Source of the DNA: Deltaproteobacteria bacterium
Lineage (GTDB): Bacteria > Desulfobacterota > Desulfovibrionia > Desulfovibrionales > Desulfovibrionaceae
NCBI GenBank assembly: GCA_031275645.1
Contig: JAISOL010000029.1
Coordinates: 1 to 42,020, forward strand
Reading direction: 5' to 3'
Length of the DNA stretch: 42,020 bases
Shown here: piece by piece, positions 17,139 through 25,714 of the stretch
Layout of the letters: every line of letters starts with the position of its first letter
Position numbering within the stretch: position 1 is the stretch's first letter
The notes under the pieces: model-generated
What the model was told of the DNA's origin: nothing
What the model saw: the letters and a program-made list of their open reading frames with translations, nothing else
Database searches by the model: none
Made by a program: the position numbers and the translations under genes

Positions 17139-17196
17139 TATAAGAAATCGACAGGTTGCCGGTAGCTTCTTTAACAAGGGGAGCTTCTTTACAAGG
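17139..17196 (+). promoter_or_regulatory. cytochrome c3 leader: possible -10 box and imperfect direct repeat
   Basis: TATAAG (17139-17144) follows a long T-rich tract and could be a -10 box, though no good -35 was found. Downstream, AGCTTCTTTAACAAGG (17164-17179) and AGCTTCTTTACAAGG (17182-17196) form a near-perfect tandem pair with 18-base spacing. A hairpin GACCGC/GCGGTC (17236-17254) lies further on in the leader. This would be a long (about 170-base) 5' leader for an abundant electron carrier. Confidence 0.4.
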
Positions 17197-17314
17197 CGGC
17201 ATCGCTTTTCAATGTTCCGGGAGAGGACAGGGCTGGACCGCTCCGCTGGCGGTCTTTCAGGCCCGGTATTATTCGGTTTAAGGTAATTGCGTGTCCGGGA
17301 GGAGGTTTGTTGCC

Positions 17315-17710
17315 ATGAAGAAGGTTTTTTTTATTGGCCTGCTGTTTCTGCTGGGCCTCTTTGTCATGACCGCGGCGGCGGCTCCGGAGGTGCCGGCTGA
17401 CGGCCTGAAGATGGATCGCGTGAAAAAGGTGGTTGTTTTCAACCATTCCACCCACGCCGATCTGAAGTGCGTGGACTGCCATCATCCGGTGAACGAGGTG
17501 GAGGATTACCGTTCCTGTGCCACCGCCGGCTGTCACGACAATCTGGATCAGAAGGACAAGAGCGTCAACTCTTATTATCAGGCTTTCCACAAGGCCAAGG
17601 GTGCCAAGTTTGAAACCTGCGTTTCCTGCCACACCAAGGCCGCGGGCAACGACAGGGACAAGAAGAGGGAACTTGCGGGTTGCGCCAAGTCCAAGTGCCA
17701 TCCGTCCTGA
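17315..17710 (+). CDS. periplasmic tetraheme cytochrome c3
   Basis: This 131-residue protein has a signal peptide ([20 protein letters not shown], cleavage near AAA-AP). The mature protein has four heme-attachment motifs: CVDCH, CATAGCH (four-residue spacer), CVSCH and CAKSKCH (four-residue spacer). The 2+4+2+4 spacing pattern, [10 protein letters not shown] and [11 protein letters not shown] match Desulfovibrio type I cytochrome c3, which exchanges electrons with periplasmic hydrogenases and membrane complexes during sulfate respiration. GGGAGGAGG precedes the ATG at 17315. Heme attachment would depend on the Ccm system encoded at 34,037-38,830. This gene is the best taxonomic marker of the window. 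Confidence 0.96.
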   Translation: MKKVFFIGLLFLLGLFVMTAAAAPEVPADGLKMDRVKKVVVFNHSTHADLKCVDCHHPVNEVEDYRSCATAGCHDNLDQKDKSVNSYYQAFHKAKGAKFETCVSCHTKAAGNDRDKKRELAGCAKSKCHPS

Positions 17711-17785
17711 AGCGTTTTGCGCGGAGGGATTGCTTCGCGGTAATGCCGGGCAGCCCCCGTGCGGCCTTCTGTCTGAGGATTGCGT

Positions 17786-19288
17786 ATGGCGGATGAAGAC
17801 ATTCTTGAATTGACCGAGGTCGTCAAGCCTGGAGATCCGGAATCCGGAGAGCTTCCGGGTGTAGCTGTCGCTCCGGAGGCCGGGAGCGCTCCACTGCGGA
17901 ACGCTCCGCCCGCCGAGGGGCAGAGCCGGGATTTGGAGCCTGACTTCGGAGCCGAGCTTGACGCCATGTTGAGGAAGGGCAAAACGGCTCCTTCCGCTCC
18001 TGTTTCCGCGGGGTTTGATGTCCCCTCCCCTCCGGAGCCAGCGCCCCGGCCCGCCCCGGCGGGAGCTCCGGAACCGCCGCCGCTTCTCCAGGCCGGGGAG
18101 GGGGCTCCGGAGGTGGTCGCCGTGCCCATTGCCAATCCCACGGCCACGGATCATGAAGTCAATCCCAATGAAGAGATCAATCTTTCTCCGCTTTCGGATT
18201 TGGATAATCTGCTGAACGAGCTGGGAGTAAAGGAGCAGAAAACCCAGGCTTCCCGGCCTTCCGCCGCTTCGCCTGCCGCCCCGTTTCCGGCGGCGGCTTT
18301 CCCGGCGCCCCATGCTTCTCCGGCTCAGGCGTCTCCGGGCCCTCAAACCGTTCCGCCTCCCGGCGCCCCGCCCCAGGCAGCCCCTGCCGAAGATCTGGAT
18401 CTGGCCGTTTTGGCGGCCGGGGTGGCCGCGGCCAAGGCGGCCGCAAATTCTCCGTCCGCTCCGCCGCCGGTCTCCGTTCCTCCGGCCTCGGCTCCGCCTT
18501 CTCCGCCGCCGGTTTCCTCTCCTCCGGTCTCAGCTTCACCGCCGGTCTCCGTTCCTCCGGCCTCAGCCCCGCCGGAAAAGGCGGAAAACTTTGTCCCCAG
18601 GTCCGGCAAGCTGGTTCCGCCGGGTCTGGAGCAGCTTGCGCCCACGGAAGGCGCGCAGCGGGCCATGAGCGAATTCGTCGGCCGTCTTTCCGCGCCGCCG
18701 GAAAAGGCGGAGAGCTTTGTCCCCAGGTCCGGCAAGCTGGTTCCGCCGGGTTTGGAGCAGCTTGCGCCCACGGAAAGCGCGCAACAGGCCATGGGTAAAT
18801 TCGTCGAGAATCTCGCGGCCCCCGCTTCTCCTCCCGCCGGGAGCAAACCCGTCTCCCCTCCCGCGGCCGCGGCAAAACCGGCGCGGGCGAAAGCGGTGAT
18901 TTCATCACCTGCCGGCGTGTCCGCCTCCGCGGGAAAGCCTTCGCCCTCCGCCGGCGGCGTTGATGTCGAAGAATTGGATACTCTTCTTGATACTGTGCTG
19001 GCGGCCGCGCCCAAGGGCAGGAGCGCCCCCGCTCCGGCCTCTCCGGCCGTTCCCGCGGCGCCGGCCGCGCCCCCCAGGCGCGTCCTGTCCGCGGTCCGGG
19101 TCGCTCCGGGCCGCAAAGAGGGCGTAGTGGCTTCTTCGGGCGCGGATCTGGCCTCCCTGCGGGCCGAAATCGCCGCCCTGAAATCCGAGCTTGCGGACAT
19201 GCGTTCCAATATGGACAAGTACGCGGCCGCGGCCGCGGCCAGAGTAATCCGCGAAGAAATCGCCGCCCTGGCCGAGACGTTAAAGTAA
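17786..19288 (+). CDS. Pro/Ala-rich protein of unknown function with 42-residue duplication
   Basis: This 500-residue protein matches no family I recognise. It has an acidic N-terminus (MADEDILELTEVV), a long Pro/Ala/Ser-rich disordered middle, and a C-terminal coiled-coil-like helix of about 50 residues (LASLRAEIAALKSELADMR, then an alanine run and REEIAALAETLK). A 42-residue unit (FVPRSGKLVPPGLEQLAPTE core) is duplicated in tandem. A short motif recurs in three places: ELDAMLRK, DLDNLLNE and ELDTLLDT. No signal peptide or membrane segment is present. Charged N-terminus, Pro-rich linker and C-terminal helix recall polar scaffold proteins such as PopZ, but only in layout. It is followed 18 bases later by menG. 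GAGGA precedes the ATG at 17786. Confidence 0.75.
   Translation: MADEDILELTEVVKPGDPESGELPGVAVAPEAGSAPLRNAPPAEGQSRDLEPDFGAELDAMLRKGKTAPSAPVSAGFDVPSPPEPAPRPAPAGAPEPPPLLQAGEGAPEVVAVPIANPTATDHEVNPNEEINLSPLSDLDNLLNELGVKEQKTQASRPSAASPAAPFPAAAFPAPHASPAQASPGPQTVPPPGAPPQAAPAEDLDLAVLAAGVAAAKAAANSPSAPPPVSVPPASAPPSPPPVSSPPVSASPPVSVPPASAPPEKAENFVPRSGKLVPPGLEQLAPTEGAQRAMSEFVGRLSAPPEKAESFVPRSGKLVPPGLEQLAPTESAQQAMGKFVENLAAPASPPAGSKPVSPPAAAAKPARAKAVISSPAGVSASAGKPSPSAGGVDVEELDTLLDTVLAAAPKGRSAPAPASPAVPAAPAAPPRRVLSAVRVAPGRKEGVVASSGADLASLRAEIAALKSELADMRSNMDKYAAAAAARVIREEIAALAETLK
18569..18820 (+). repeat. in-frame 126-bp tandem duplication
   Basis: The unit starting CCGCCGGAAAAGGCGG begins at 18569 and again at 18695, exactly 126 bases (42 codons) later. 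The two copies are nearly identical over their first 90 bases and diverge toward their ends, which suggests a fairly recent in-frame duplication within the Pro/Ala-rich gene. Confidence 0.85.
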
Positions 19289-19306
19289 GCGCCGAAAAAG
19301 AGACGT

Positions 19307-20032
19307 ATGCCCGAATCCCGCGCCCGGCAGAAGGATTCCGTTCGCCGGCTTTTTGCCTCCATAACTCCGTTTTATGATTTTCTTAACCATACCCTCAGCC
19401 TGGGGCTGGATTTGTACTGGCGGCGGCAACTGGTTGAAGCCGTGGCCGCTTCTCCGCCGGGCGCGCTGCTGGATCTGGCGGCCGGCACCTGCGATGTTTC
19501 CATTGCCCTGGCCAGGCGCTATCCGGAACGGCGCATTCTGGCCATGGACATCTCTCTGCCCATGCTGAGAAGAGGGAGGGAAAAAGCCGCCTTTCACGCC
19601 GGCAAAGCTTCTCCTTTCGCTCCGCTCGCCATCATTGACGCCGATGCCGGCGCTTTGCCCCTGCCGTCCGGGTCAGTGGCAGCTCTGACCCTGGCCTTTG
19701 GTTTGCGCAACATGCCCGCGCGAGGGGAGACCTTGAGCGAAATGCACCGGGCGCTGATGCCCGGAGGGCGTCTTTATGTGCTGGAATTCGGCGCCGCCGC
19801 CGGGAGCGCGGCTTGGAAAAGGCTGTACAATCTTTATCTTTGCTCCGTTATGCCCCGTCTGGCCGGCCTTGTTTCCGGCCAGAGAGAGGCTTACGTTTAT
19901 CTGGCCCGGAGCATCCGCAGCTTTCCCAGGGCGGAGGATCTGGGAGAGGAAATACGCCGGGCGGGTTTTTCGCGGGTTTCCTGGAAGGCTTTCACCAAGG
20001 GTGTTGTCTGGCTGCACAGCGCGGAGAAATAA
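19307..20032 (+). CDS. menG: demethylmenaquinone methyltransferase
   Basis: This is a UbiE/MenG/COQ5-family SAM-dependent C-methyltransferase, 241 residues, which performs the last step of menaquinone synthesis. Signatures are the N-terminal RRLFASITPFYDFLNHTLSLG, the SAM loop LLDLAAGTCDVSIAL (family usually DxAxGTGD), LTLAFGLRNM and RALMPGGRLYVLEF. Sulfate reducers of this family use menaquinone, so menG is the likelier role than ubiquinone methylation. GAGACGT precedes the ATG. It converges on era after 25 bases. Confidence 0.9.
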   Translation: MPESRARQKDSVRRLFASITPFYDFLNHTLSLGLDLYWRRQLVEAVAASPPGALLDLAAGTCDVSIALARRYPERRILAMDISLPMLRRGREKAAFHAGKASPFAPLAIIDADAGALPLPSGSVAALTLAFGLRNMPARGETLSEMHRALMPGGRLYVLEFGAAAGSAAWKRLYNLYLCSVMPRLAGLVSGQREAYVYLARSIRSFPRAEDLGEEIRRAGFSRVSWKAFTKGVVWLHSAEK

Positions 20033-20057
20033 AGCATTTCACGCCAGGCGCCCGCAT

Positions 20058-20978
20058 TCACATTTGCCGGCCGAGACCGATCTGCCGCAGAAAAATCTGA
20101 TCTTCCGGCCAGTTTTCCCTGACTTTTACCCATAACTCCAGGTGCACTCTGCTGTTCAGGAGGGCGGCTATGTCCTGGCGGGCTTTCTGGCCCACTTCTT
20201 TCAGATTTTTTCCTCCGTGCCCGATGACTATGCCTTTATGTGAATTCCGGCCTACATAAATTATGGCGTCGATGAACGTAATTTCCGCCTCTTCCCGCCA
20301 GTTTTCTATATCCACAGCCACATAGTAGGGCAGTTCCCGGCGCAGATTCATGAAGAGCTTTTCTCTGATAATTTCAGCCGCCATAAAGCGCAGAGACAAG
20401 GTGGAGAGCTGATCTTCCGGAAATTGCGCCGGAGCTTCGGGGAGGAGCTCTTTGATCGTCAGCAGGAGTTCCGGCAGCCCTTCTCCGGTCAGGGCGGAGA
20501 CGGGAAATATCTCCGCCCTGGGCAGCTCTTGATGCAGTTTTTCCAGCAGGGGCAGGAGCCGCGCCTTGTCCCCCAGAAGATCCGCCTTGTTCAGGGCCAG
20601 TAGCAGGGGTCTGGCTTCCGCCCGCAGAGGCAGGAGAAGCGGTTTGAGATCAGGCTCAAGGTATTCGGGTTTGCGCGCGTACAGGTCGCCGTCAAGGACA
20701 AGCAAAAGCACGTCCGCGTCATCCATGGCCTGCCAGGCCGCCTGCAGAAGCACGCGGTTCATCTTGCCGCGCAACTGGTGCACTCCCGGGGTGTCCATGA
20801 AAAGCACCTGCGCCCCTCTGTCCGAGAGTATGCCGGTAATCTGGTTGCGCGTGGTTTGCGGGCGCGGGGTGACTATGGCCACCTTCTGCCCCAGGCAACT
20901 GTTCAAAAAAGTGGATTTTCCGGCATTGGGCGGCCCCATCAGGGCCACCCAGCCGCAACGGAAAGAAATGTTGTTCAA
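20058..20978 (-). CDS. era: GTPase Era
   Basis: Era is a ribosome-assembly GTPase that binds 16S rRNA; this one is 306 residues. Visible motifs are G1 GPPNAGKST (residues 15-23), G2 region [11 protein letters not shown]3 DTPGVH, G4 NKAD and SALTGEG, followed by a C-terminal KH domain with [18 protein letters not shown]. No ATG lies near the expected N-terminus. The TTG at 20978 is chosen because it gives a normal-length start ([12 protein letters not shown]) and is preceded by GAGG. An upstream ATG at 21134 would overlap the divergent glycosyltransferase gene and add 52 residues that do not look like Era. The start codon is therefore inferred; the identity is not in doubt. Confidence 0.95.
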   Translation of the reverse strand: MNNISFRCGWVALMGPPNAGKSTFLNSCLGQKVAIVTPRPQTTRNQITGILSDRGAQVLFMDTPGVHQLRGKMNRVLLQAAWQAMDDADVLLLVLDGDLYARKPEYLEPDLKPLLLPLRAEARPLLLALNKADLLGDKARLLPLLEKLHQELPRAEIFPVSALTGEGLPELLLTIKELLPEAPAQFPEDQLSTLSLRFMAAEIIREKLFMNLRRELPYYVAVDIENWREEAEITFIDAIIYVGRNSHKGIVIGHGGKNLKEVGQKARQDIAALLNSRVHLELWVKVRENWPEDQIFLRQIGLGRQM

Positions 20979-21111
20979 GATAAGCCTCGCAACGGGATAC
21001 GCCTGAGATAACAGAACGGGGGCGCTCCCGCAAGTGAGGCAAGCCGGAATTTCTTGTGGACTTTGAAGCGGTACCCGGCTAGCATATCGCCTGCTTCTGA
21101 CGGGAGAAGTT

Positions 21112-22053
21112 ATGATGGAGTTTGCCATGAGCACGTCCCGGCCTCTGGTTTCCGCCGTGGTCCCCTTTTACAATCAGGGCGCCTTTGTGCGCGAGGCGGT
21201 TGAAGCCCTGTTGCGGCAGACCTGGCCTGAGCTTGAAATCGTTATTGTCGATGACGGTTCTAGGGCGGAAGAGAGCGCCGCTCTTCTCGAATTTTCGTCA
21301 AACCCGCGCATCCGCGTCCTGCGCCAGGAAAATTCCGGAGTGTCCGCGGCCCGCAACAACGGCATCACCGCGGCCAGGGGAAAATACATCCTTACTCTGG
21401 ACGCCGACGACACCTGCGAGCCCACCTTTGCGGAAAAAGCCGTGGCCCTGCTGGAAGCTGACGCCTCTCTGGGTCTGGTCAATGCCATGACCCGCCATTT
21501 CGGGGACAGGAAAGGCCCGGCCGGGCGGAGGGAATGCACTACGGAAAACATACTCCGGGGCAGATGCCACACGGCTCTGAGCATGTTCCGCAAAGCCGAC
21601 TGGGCCGCCACCCCGGGGTATGATCCCAAGTTGAAGGTTTCCGAGGATTTTGATTTCTGGCTTTCCCTGCTGGAATTGGGCAGGCGTTTTCAGCGTATTG
21701 AGGAGACTCTTTATCATTACCGGCGGCACGGGGATTCCGCCCAGAGCAGATTCAAGCGCCTGTACGGAAGCATTTTCGGCGGCGAAAACGCGGGAGTCAA
21801 GCGCTATGTGCTCAAGAAACACGAGCGTTTGTACGCGCTCCATCCGGAAGCGGCCGCGGATATTTTACGCCAGAAAAGCGACCCGCCCAGGTTCGCCGCC
21901 TTCAAGCGCCGCAAATACAGGTTGATTCTGCTGCTCTCCGGCCTGCCGGGCCTGCGGGGCCTTCTGGGCCGCAGCGCCGCCAAAGCCCGCTACAGGCTGG
22001 ATTTTATGGAGGCGGCTGATATGTATGCGCGCCGGGAGAAACAGGACGCCTGA
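21112..22053 (+). CDS. family 2 glycosyltransferase
   Basis: This 313-residue GT-A glycosyltransferase has the nucleotide-binding start [25 protein letters not shown], the [13 protein letters not shown] loop and the metal-binding DADD (LTLDADDTC). [11 protein letters not shown] is the usual acceptor/base region. The C-terminal part is basic with no clear membrane helix. It probably adds a sugar to a surface polysaccharide or lipid-linked glycan. The ATG at 21112 follows GGGAG; an ATG at 21127 after GGAG is an equally acceptable start. It is divergent from era and followed by a convergent XRE regulator. Confidence 0.85.
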   Translation: MMEFAMSTSRPLVSAVVPFYNQGAFVREAVEALLRQTWPELEIVIVDDGSRAEESAALLEFSSNPRIRVLRQENSGVSAARNNGITAARGKYILTLDADDTCEPTFAEKAVALLEADASLGLVNAMTRHFGDRKGPAGRRECTTENILRGRCHTALSMFRKADWAATPGYDPKLKVSEDFDFWLSLLELGRRFQRIEETLYHYRRHGDSAQSRFKRLYGSIFGGENAGVKRYVLKKHERLYALHPEAAADILRQKSDPPRFAAFKRRKYRLILLLSGLPGLRGLLGRSAAKARYRLDFMEAADMYARREKQDA

Positions 22054-22065
22054 GCCGTCTTTGCC

Positions 22066-22425
22066 TCAAATGCCCTGAAGGCGTTTTTCAATTACCCGGG
22101 CCAAATCCAGCATCAGGCGGACGATATCCTCCTGAGCGTACGGCGGCAATGGACGCAGCATATCTTCCACCGTGCCCAGCCTGACGACGAGCGGCTCGCC
22201 CTCTTTCCTGAACAGCTCAGCCACGGCGCAATCCAGAGCCGAAGCTATCTCCTCCAGCCGCTGGAATCTTGGAGCGACCACTCCCTTCTCAATGCGGGAC
22301 AGGGAATCGCCTCCCACACCAAGCCTCTCCGCCAATTCCGCCTGGGTTATCCCCATCTGCCTGCGTCTGCGGCTGATATTCCCGCCGACAATCGACGCCA
22401 GTCTCTGAATCTTTCTGGAAGCCAC
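22066..22425 (-). CDS. XRE-family helix-turn-helix regulator
   Basis: This 119-residue protein has an N-terminal Cro/CI-type helix-turn-helix (residues about 16-70: RRRRQMGITQAELAERLGV, SLSRIEKGVVAP, LEEIASALDCAVAELF) and a short C-terminal helical tail. The start is GTG at 22425, preceded by AAAGGAG. That ribosome-binding site lies in the loop and right arm of a perfect 9-bp inverted repeat, so binding there would both block transcription and mask translation initiation. It stands between two surface glycosyltransferase genes and may control them or only itself. Confidence 0.85.
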   Translation of the reverse strand: MASRKIQRLASIVGGNISRRRRQMGITQAELAERLGVGGDSLSRIEKGVVAPRFQRLEEIASALDCAVAELFRKEGEPLVVRLGTVEDMLRPLPPYAQEDIVRLMLDLARVIEKRLQGI

Positions 22426-22427
22426 GC

Positions 22428-22468
22428 TTTACACTCCTTTTTGAGTGTAAACCGTATCTTGCGTTTAC
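22428..22468. promoter_or_regulatory. candidate autoregulatory operator of the XRE gene
   Basis: TTTACACTC (22428-22436), a six-base spacer, and GAGTGTAAA (22443-22451) form a perfect inverted repeat two bases upstream of the GTG start. The half-site recurs: GTAAAC (22447-22452) and GTTTAC (22463-22468) form a second dyad that shares the inner arm. Three TTTAC half-sites within 41 bases suggest cooperative binding of a small dimeric repressor. Confidence 0.6.
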
Positions 22469-22659
22469 GGCATACAAAATAGAATAACATCCAATAAAGT
22501 TGACATTTAATCCATATCTGCCTAGTGCTATAGGCAAGTCTGGGCGCCGGCGCGCCGCGCAGCGACGGAACGGCGGAAAAACGCTTTAAGTCCGGCTGAA
22601 ACTTCGACGCGGCGGTTCATCTGAACAAGCGTAAGCCGCTGGAACCGCTTTGGTGTAGA
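22469..22659. other. gene-free spacer between XRE gene and glycosyltransferase
   Basis: The left part is AT-rich, with TTGACA at 22500-22505 and a perfect dyad TGCCTA (22519-22524), six bases, TAGGCA (22531-22536). No convincing -10 box follows at normal spacing (TAGTGC at 22523 overlaps the dyad). The right part is GC-rich (GGCGCCGGCGCGCCGCGC) and shows no open frame. It probably holds the promoter of the next gene. Confidence 0.4.
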
Positions 22660-23703
22660 ATGATCATACAAAATTCGTCTGGCGCAAGCCCTGAATTACG
22701 CGGCGGTTCCGCCCGCCTGACGCCCAGAAAACTCTCGCGCCTGAGTATTGTCATCCCCGTGTATAACGAGGAAGAGAGTCTGCCGCTTCTGCGTTCCGCC
22801 CTGGAAGAGTGGCTGGAGGGACAGCGCGGGTTCGATTGCGAAGTTGTGCTTGTGGATGACGGTTCGGACGACGGGTCTTTTGCTTTTTGCGCGGCTTGGG
22901 CGGAAGCGTGTCCTTGGGTGAAATTCCTTTCCTTCAGTCGTAACTTCGGGCATCAGGCGGCGGTGACAGCCGGCCTGCGCCATGCAGCCGGCTGCGCCGC
23001 TGTCGTCATGGACGCGGATTTGCAGGATCCGCTGGAAGTCATCCCGGAAATGATCCGCAGATATGAGGAAGGATACGATATCGCTTATGGTCAGCGCATC
23101 GCCAGAAAGGGCGAATCCGTTCCGAAAAAGGTCACGGCCTGGCTCTTTTATCGCCTGATGCGCCGTTGCGTCCATAAAGATTTACCTGTGGATGCCGGCG
23201 ACTTCCGTCTTATCTCCAGGCCATGTCTGGACGCGATCAATTCCATGCCGGAAGCTCACCGTTTTCTGCGCGGCATGTTCGCCTGGACCGGCTTCAGACA
23301 GGTGCCCGTCCCTTATGTGCGCAACGGACGTGAAGCCGGAGAGAGCAAGTACCCCTTGCACAAGATGGTCTCCTTCGCCTGGAACGCTATAACGTCGTTT
23401 TCCAATTTTCCTATTCGCGGCGTCGCCTTTTTGGGATTTTGTACCGGCCTGTGCGGGTTTATGATGTGCATATACGCGCTTTGGCAACATGCGGCGGGTA
23501 ACACGGTACCCGGATGGTCCTCCCTGATCGGGGTAATTTCGCTGATTGGCGGGATGATTCTCATCTCCATAGCGATTATCGGGGAATATATCGGCAAGAT
23601 CTACGAAGAAGCGAAAAATCGTCCGCTCTATATCATCCGCCATGCCGTAAACACCGGCCTTACGGCAAGGCATTCTCCCGCCGGGGAACAGGATCCGCTT
23701 TAA
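22660..23703 (+). CDS. GtrB/DPM1-type polyprenyl-phosphate glycosyltransferase
   Basis: This 347-residue protein has a family-2 glycosyltransferase domain (IVIPVYNEEESLPLL, VLVDDGSDDGS, the FSRNFGHQAAVTAGL block, metal-binding DADLQDP, DAGDFRLISR) and two C-terminal membrane helices (around residues 248-275 and 284-310). This is the layout of GtrB/ArnC/DPM1 enzymes, which load a sugar onto undecaprenyl phosphate. The next gene begins with a GtrA flippase domain and continues into a polyprenyl-linked sugar transferase, completing the usual GtrB-GtrA-Gtr set. The start has only a weak ribosome-binding site. Sugar identity is unknown. Confidence 0.87.
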   Translation: MIIQNSSGASPELRGGSARLTPRKLSRLSIVIPVYNEEESLPLLRSALEEWLEGQRGFDCEVVLVDDGSDDGSFAFCAAWAEACPWVKFLSFSRNFGHQAAVTAGLRHAAGCAAVVMDADLQDPLEVIPEMIRRYEEGYDIAYGQRIARKGESVPKKVTAWLFYRLMRRCVHKDLPVDAGDFRLISRPCLDAINSMPEAHRFLRGMFAWTGFRQVPVPYVRNGREAGESKYPLHKMVSFAWNAITSFSNFPIRGVAFLGFCTGLCGFMMCIYALWQHAAGNTVPGWSSLIGVISLIGGMILISIAIIGEYIGKIYEEAKNRPLYIIRHAVNTGLTARHSPAGEQDPL

Positions 23704-23716
23704 CAGTGATATTTCA

Positions 23717-25585
23717 ATGCTGACATTGCCCGGACGCTTCAAGGAGATACTGCGTTTTTTATGGGTGGGCTTATGGGCGACTTTGCTCGATTTCGTCATT
23801 TTTTTACGTCCTGACCGGGCTTGATTTTTCGGGCCGTTCAGCCTGCTTTATTCTTGCCTTCTCCACCAGCGTGCTTTGCCGGTTTTTCGCCGATCAGCGC
23901 TTCACTTTCCGTTTTGCGTCAAAAGATGCCTTCGGCCCTTTTTTTCGCCGTTTTTCCCGCTATATTTTCTGTTGCATCCTGACCCTGCTTCTGGGCATGG
24001 CGGTTTTCCACATAGCTCTGCGCCTGGGATGCTCTCCCGTTCTGAGCAAGATCCTCAGCGTGCCTCCAGTCACGGCTTCCGGCTACCTGTTGTTCCGGGT
24101 GGCTGTCTTCCGCCGGGGAGCGGAGGATGAGAACGCCGGCTGGCGGCTCATCGCCTGCGCCTGTCTGCTTGCGCTTGTGTTCCTGTGCAACAGCCTGCTC
24201 TTTATAGATACTGAACCCATCCATAACTGGGATGAGGCAAGACACGGCGTTTCCGCCTACGAGATGCTCAAAAGCGGCAATATGATCGTCAACACCTTCA
24301 ACGGGAGTCCGGATTACTGGAACACCAAACCGCCCCTGAGTTTCTGGAGCGTCGCCCTGGGGTTTATATTCTGCGGCTTCACGCCTCTCGGCCTGCGCAT
24401 CGCTTCCGTGCTCTGCTCCTTAATCAGCGCGAGCATGGTCGTGATCTTCGCGGGCAAACGCCTGTCCTGGCCGGTGGGTTTGCTGGCCGCTTATTTCCTG
24501 ATCACCGCGGGCAGATTTGTCACCAACCATAATGTCCGGACAGGCGACCCCGACGCTCTGTATATCATGCTTTGCACAGGCGCCGGCATGGCGGCTCTGA
24601 ATATAAAACGCCGTCTTTTCTGCGTTGGCGCGACATGCTTTTTATTGGGACTGGCTTTCATGGCCAAGGGCTTCCATATGCTGGCTCCCGCCCTGTGTAT
24701 GGGCATAGTCTGGCTCGCCAGATACGGAATAAACATGCTCAAGCCGCGTTGGCTGCTTCTATGTCTGCTTGCCTTCCTCCTTCCTGTGCTGCCGTGGGGA
24801 ATAGCCCGTTTACTCAGGACGGCTGGCTGTTTTTCGAGGCAATGCTTGAAAATGATTTGCTGAAACGTATAACGACGATTGTGGAGGAACATAACGGCTC
24901 TGTGACATTTTATATTTCTCGGATCACGAGAGATTTTTTATGGCCGCTAAGATTACTGATATTAATTTTATCATTAAAATTGATTTATATATACAGAAAG
25001 GTAGGAATAAAAATATCAGTAAAGTATTTTTATGATTTTAGATTATATTTATCTGATATTTTTCACAAAATAAAAACAAATATAAAATATGCGCGGACTT
25101 CTCAGCGTATGCTCGCGGAAATATGTATTCTTATATTTGTGCCTGTAGTTTTATTTTCTATTGCTAAAACCAAGCTTGAGTGGTATATATATTATACATA
25201 TCCGTTTATTGCAATTATCATTGCATATTATATCTGTTATATTACAGGTGATCTCGTAAAAACATATATGTGTAAATACAAAAAATTTTTATATGCGGTT
25301 ATTATTTCCATACTGATCATATCAGAATTCTTTATGGTGAGAAGAATTATAAGAAATACGCGCGTCCAGGACAATGTTCAGAATGTTATATATGAAGCTG
25401 CGCAAATGGGGCATTCGGCAAATATTTATGTTGAATCAGGAGTGTGGGAGCAAAAACATATTCTTTCCGCAAAAATGTATGGAGATTTACACCCGATGAA
25501 CGGAGGGAGGATTTCTTTTGAAAAAGATAGGCTCAAGGGGGCTATACTTATTAATAAAAACCTTGAGATAGAACGAAATCCCTGA
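23717..25585 (+). pseudogene. frameshifted GtrA flippase / ArnT-type glycosyltransferase fusion
   Basis: Three successive frames together encode one protein of about 620 residues. The first frame (from ATG 23717) gives FLWVGLWATLLDFVIF and stops at 23822. Removing one T from the T7 run (23799-23805) joins it to VLTGLDFSGRSACFILAFS and a GtrA-type four-helix flippase domain. This continues into an ArnT/PMT-type membrane glycosyltransferase (NWDEARHG, YWNTKPPLSFW). That frame ends at 24863, but one base missing near 24809-24811 (LPWGIAR then FTQDGWLFF) restores the original frame to 25585, including AKTKLEWYIYYTYP. The two shifts cancel. From about 24,890 the DNA becomes strongly AT-rich. Decay, phase variation or sequencing error are all possible; the fusion itself is read from sequence. 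Confidence 0.75.
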
Positions 25586-25668
25586 TTTGCGCGCTTGCGA
25601 CGGCTATCCTGGGCCAGTTCAAGGCCGCAAAATAAAAAAAGATATTTTTGAGATTTTGTGGATGAATT

Positions 25669-25689
25669 TTTTGCGGAATTGCCGCAAAA
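25669..25689. promoter_or_regulatory. 8-bp hairpin upstream of the deoxyribosyltransferase-like gene
   Basis: TTTTGCGG (25669-25676), loop AATTG, and CCGCAAAA (25682-25689) form a perfect stem ending 25 bases before the next start codon. The 11-mer GCCGCAAAATA also occurs at 25624-25634, so the hairpin may have arisen beside a duplicated segment. No T-run follows. Confidence 0.45.
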
Positions 25690-25714
25690 TACCCCGGTTA
25701 TAAGGAGGGACCCA

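Noticed and set aside
20979-21134. Era start at the ATG 21134
   Set aside because: It would add 52 residues that do not resemble Era and overlap the divergent glycosyltransferase start.
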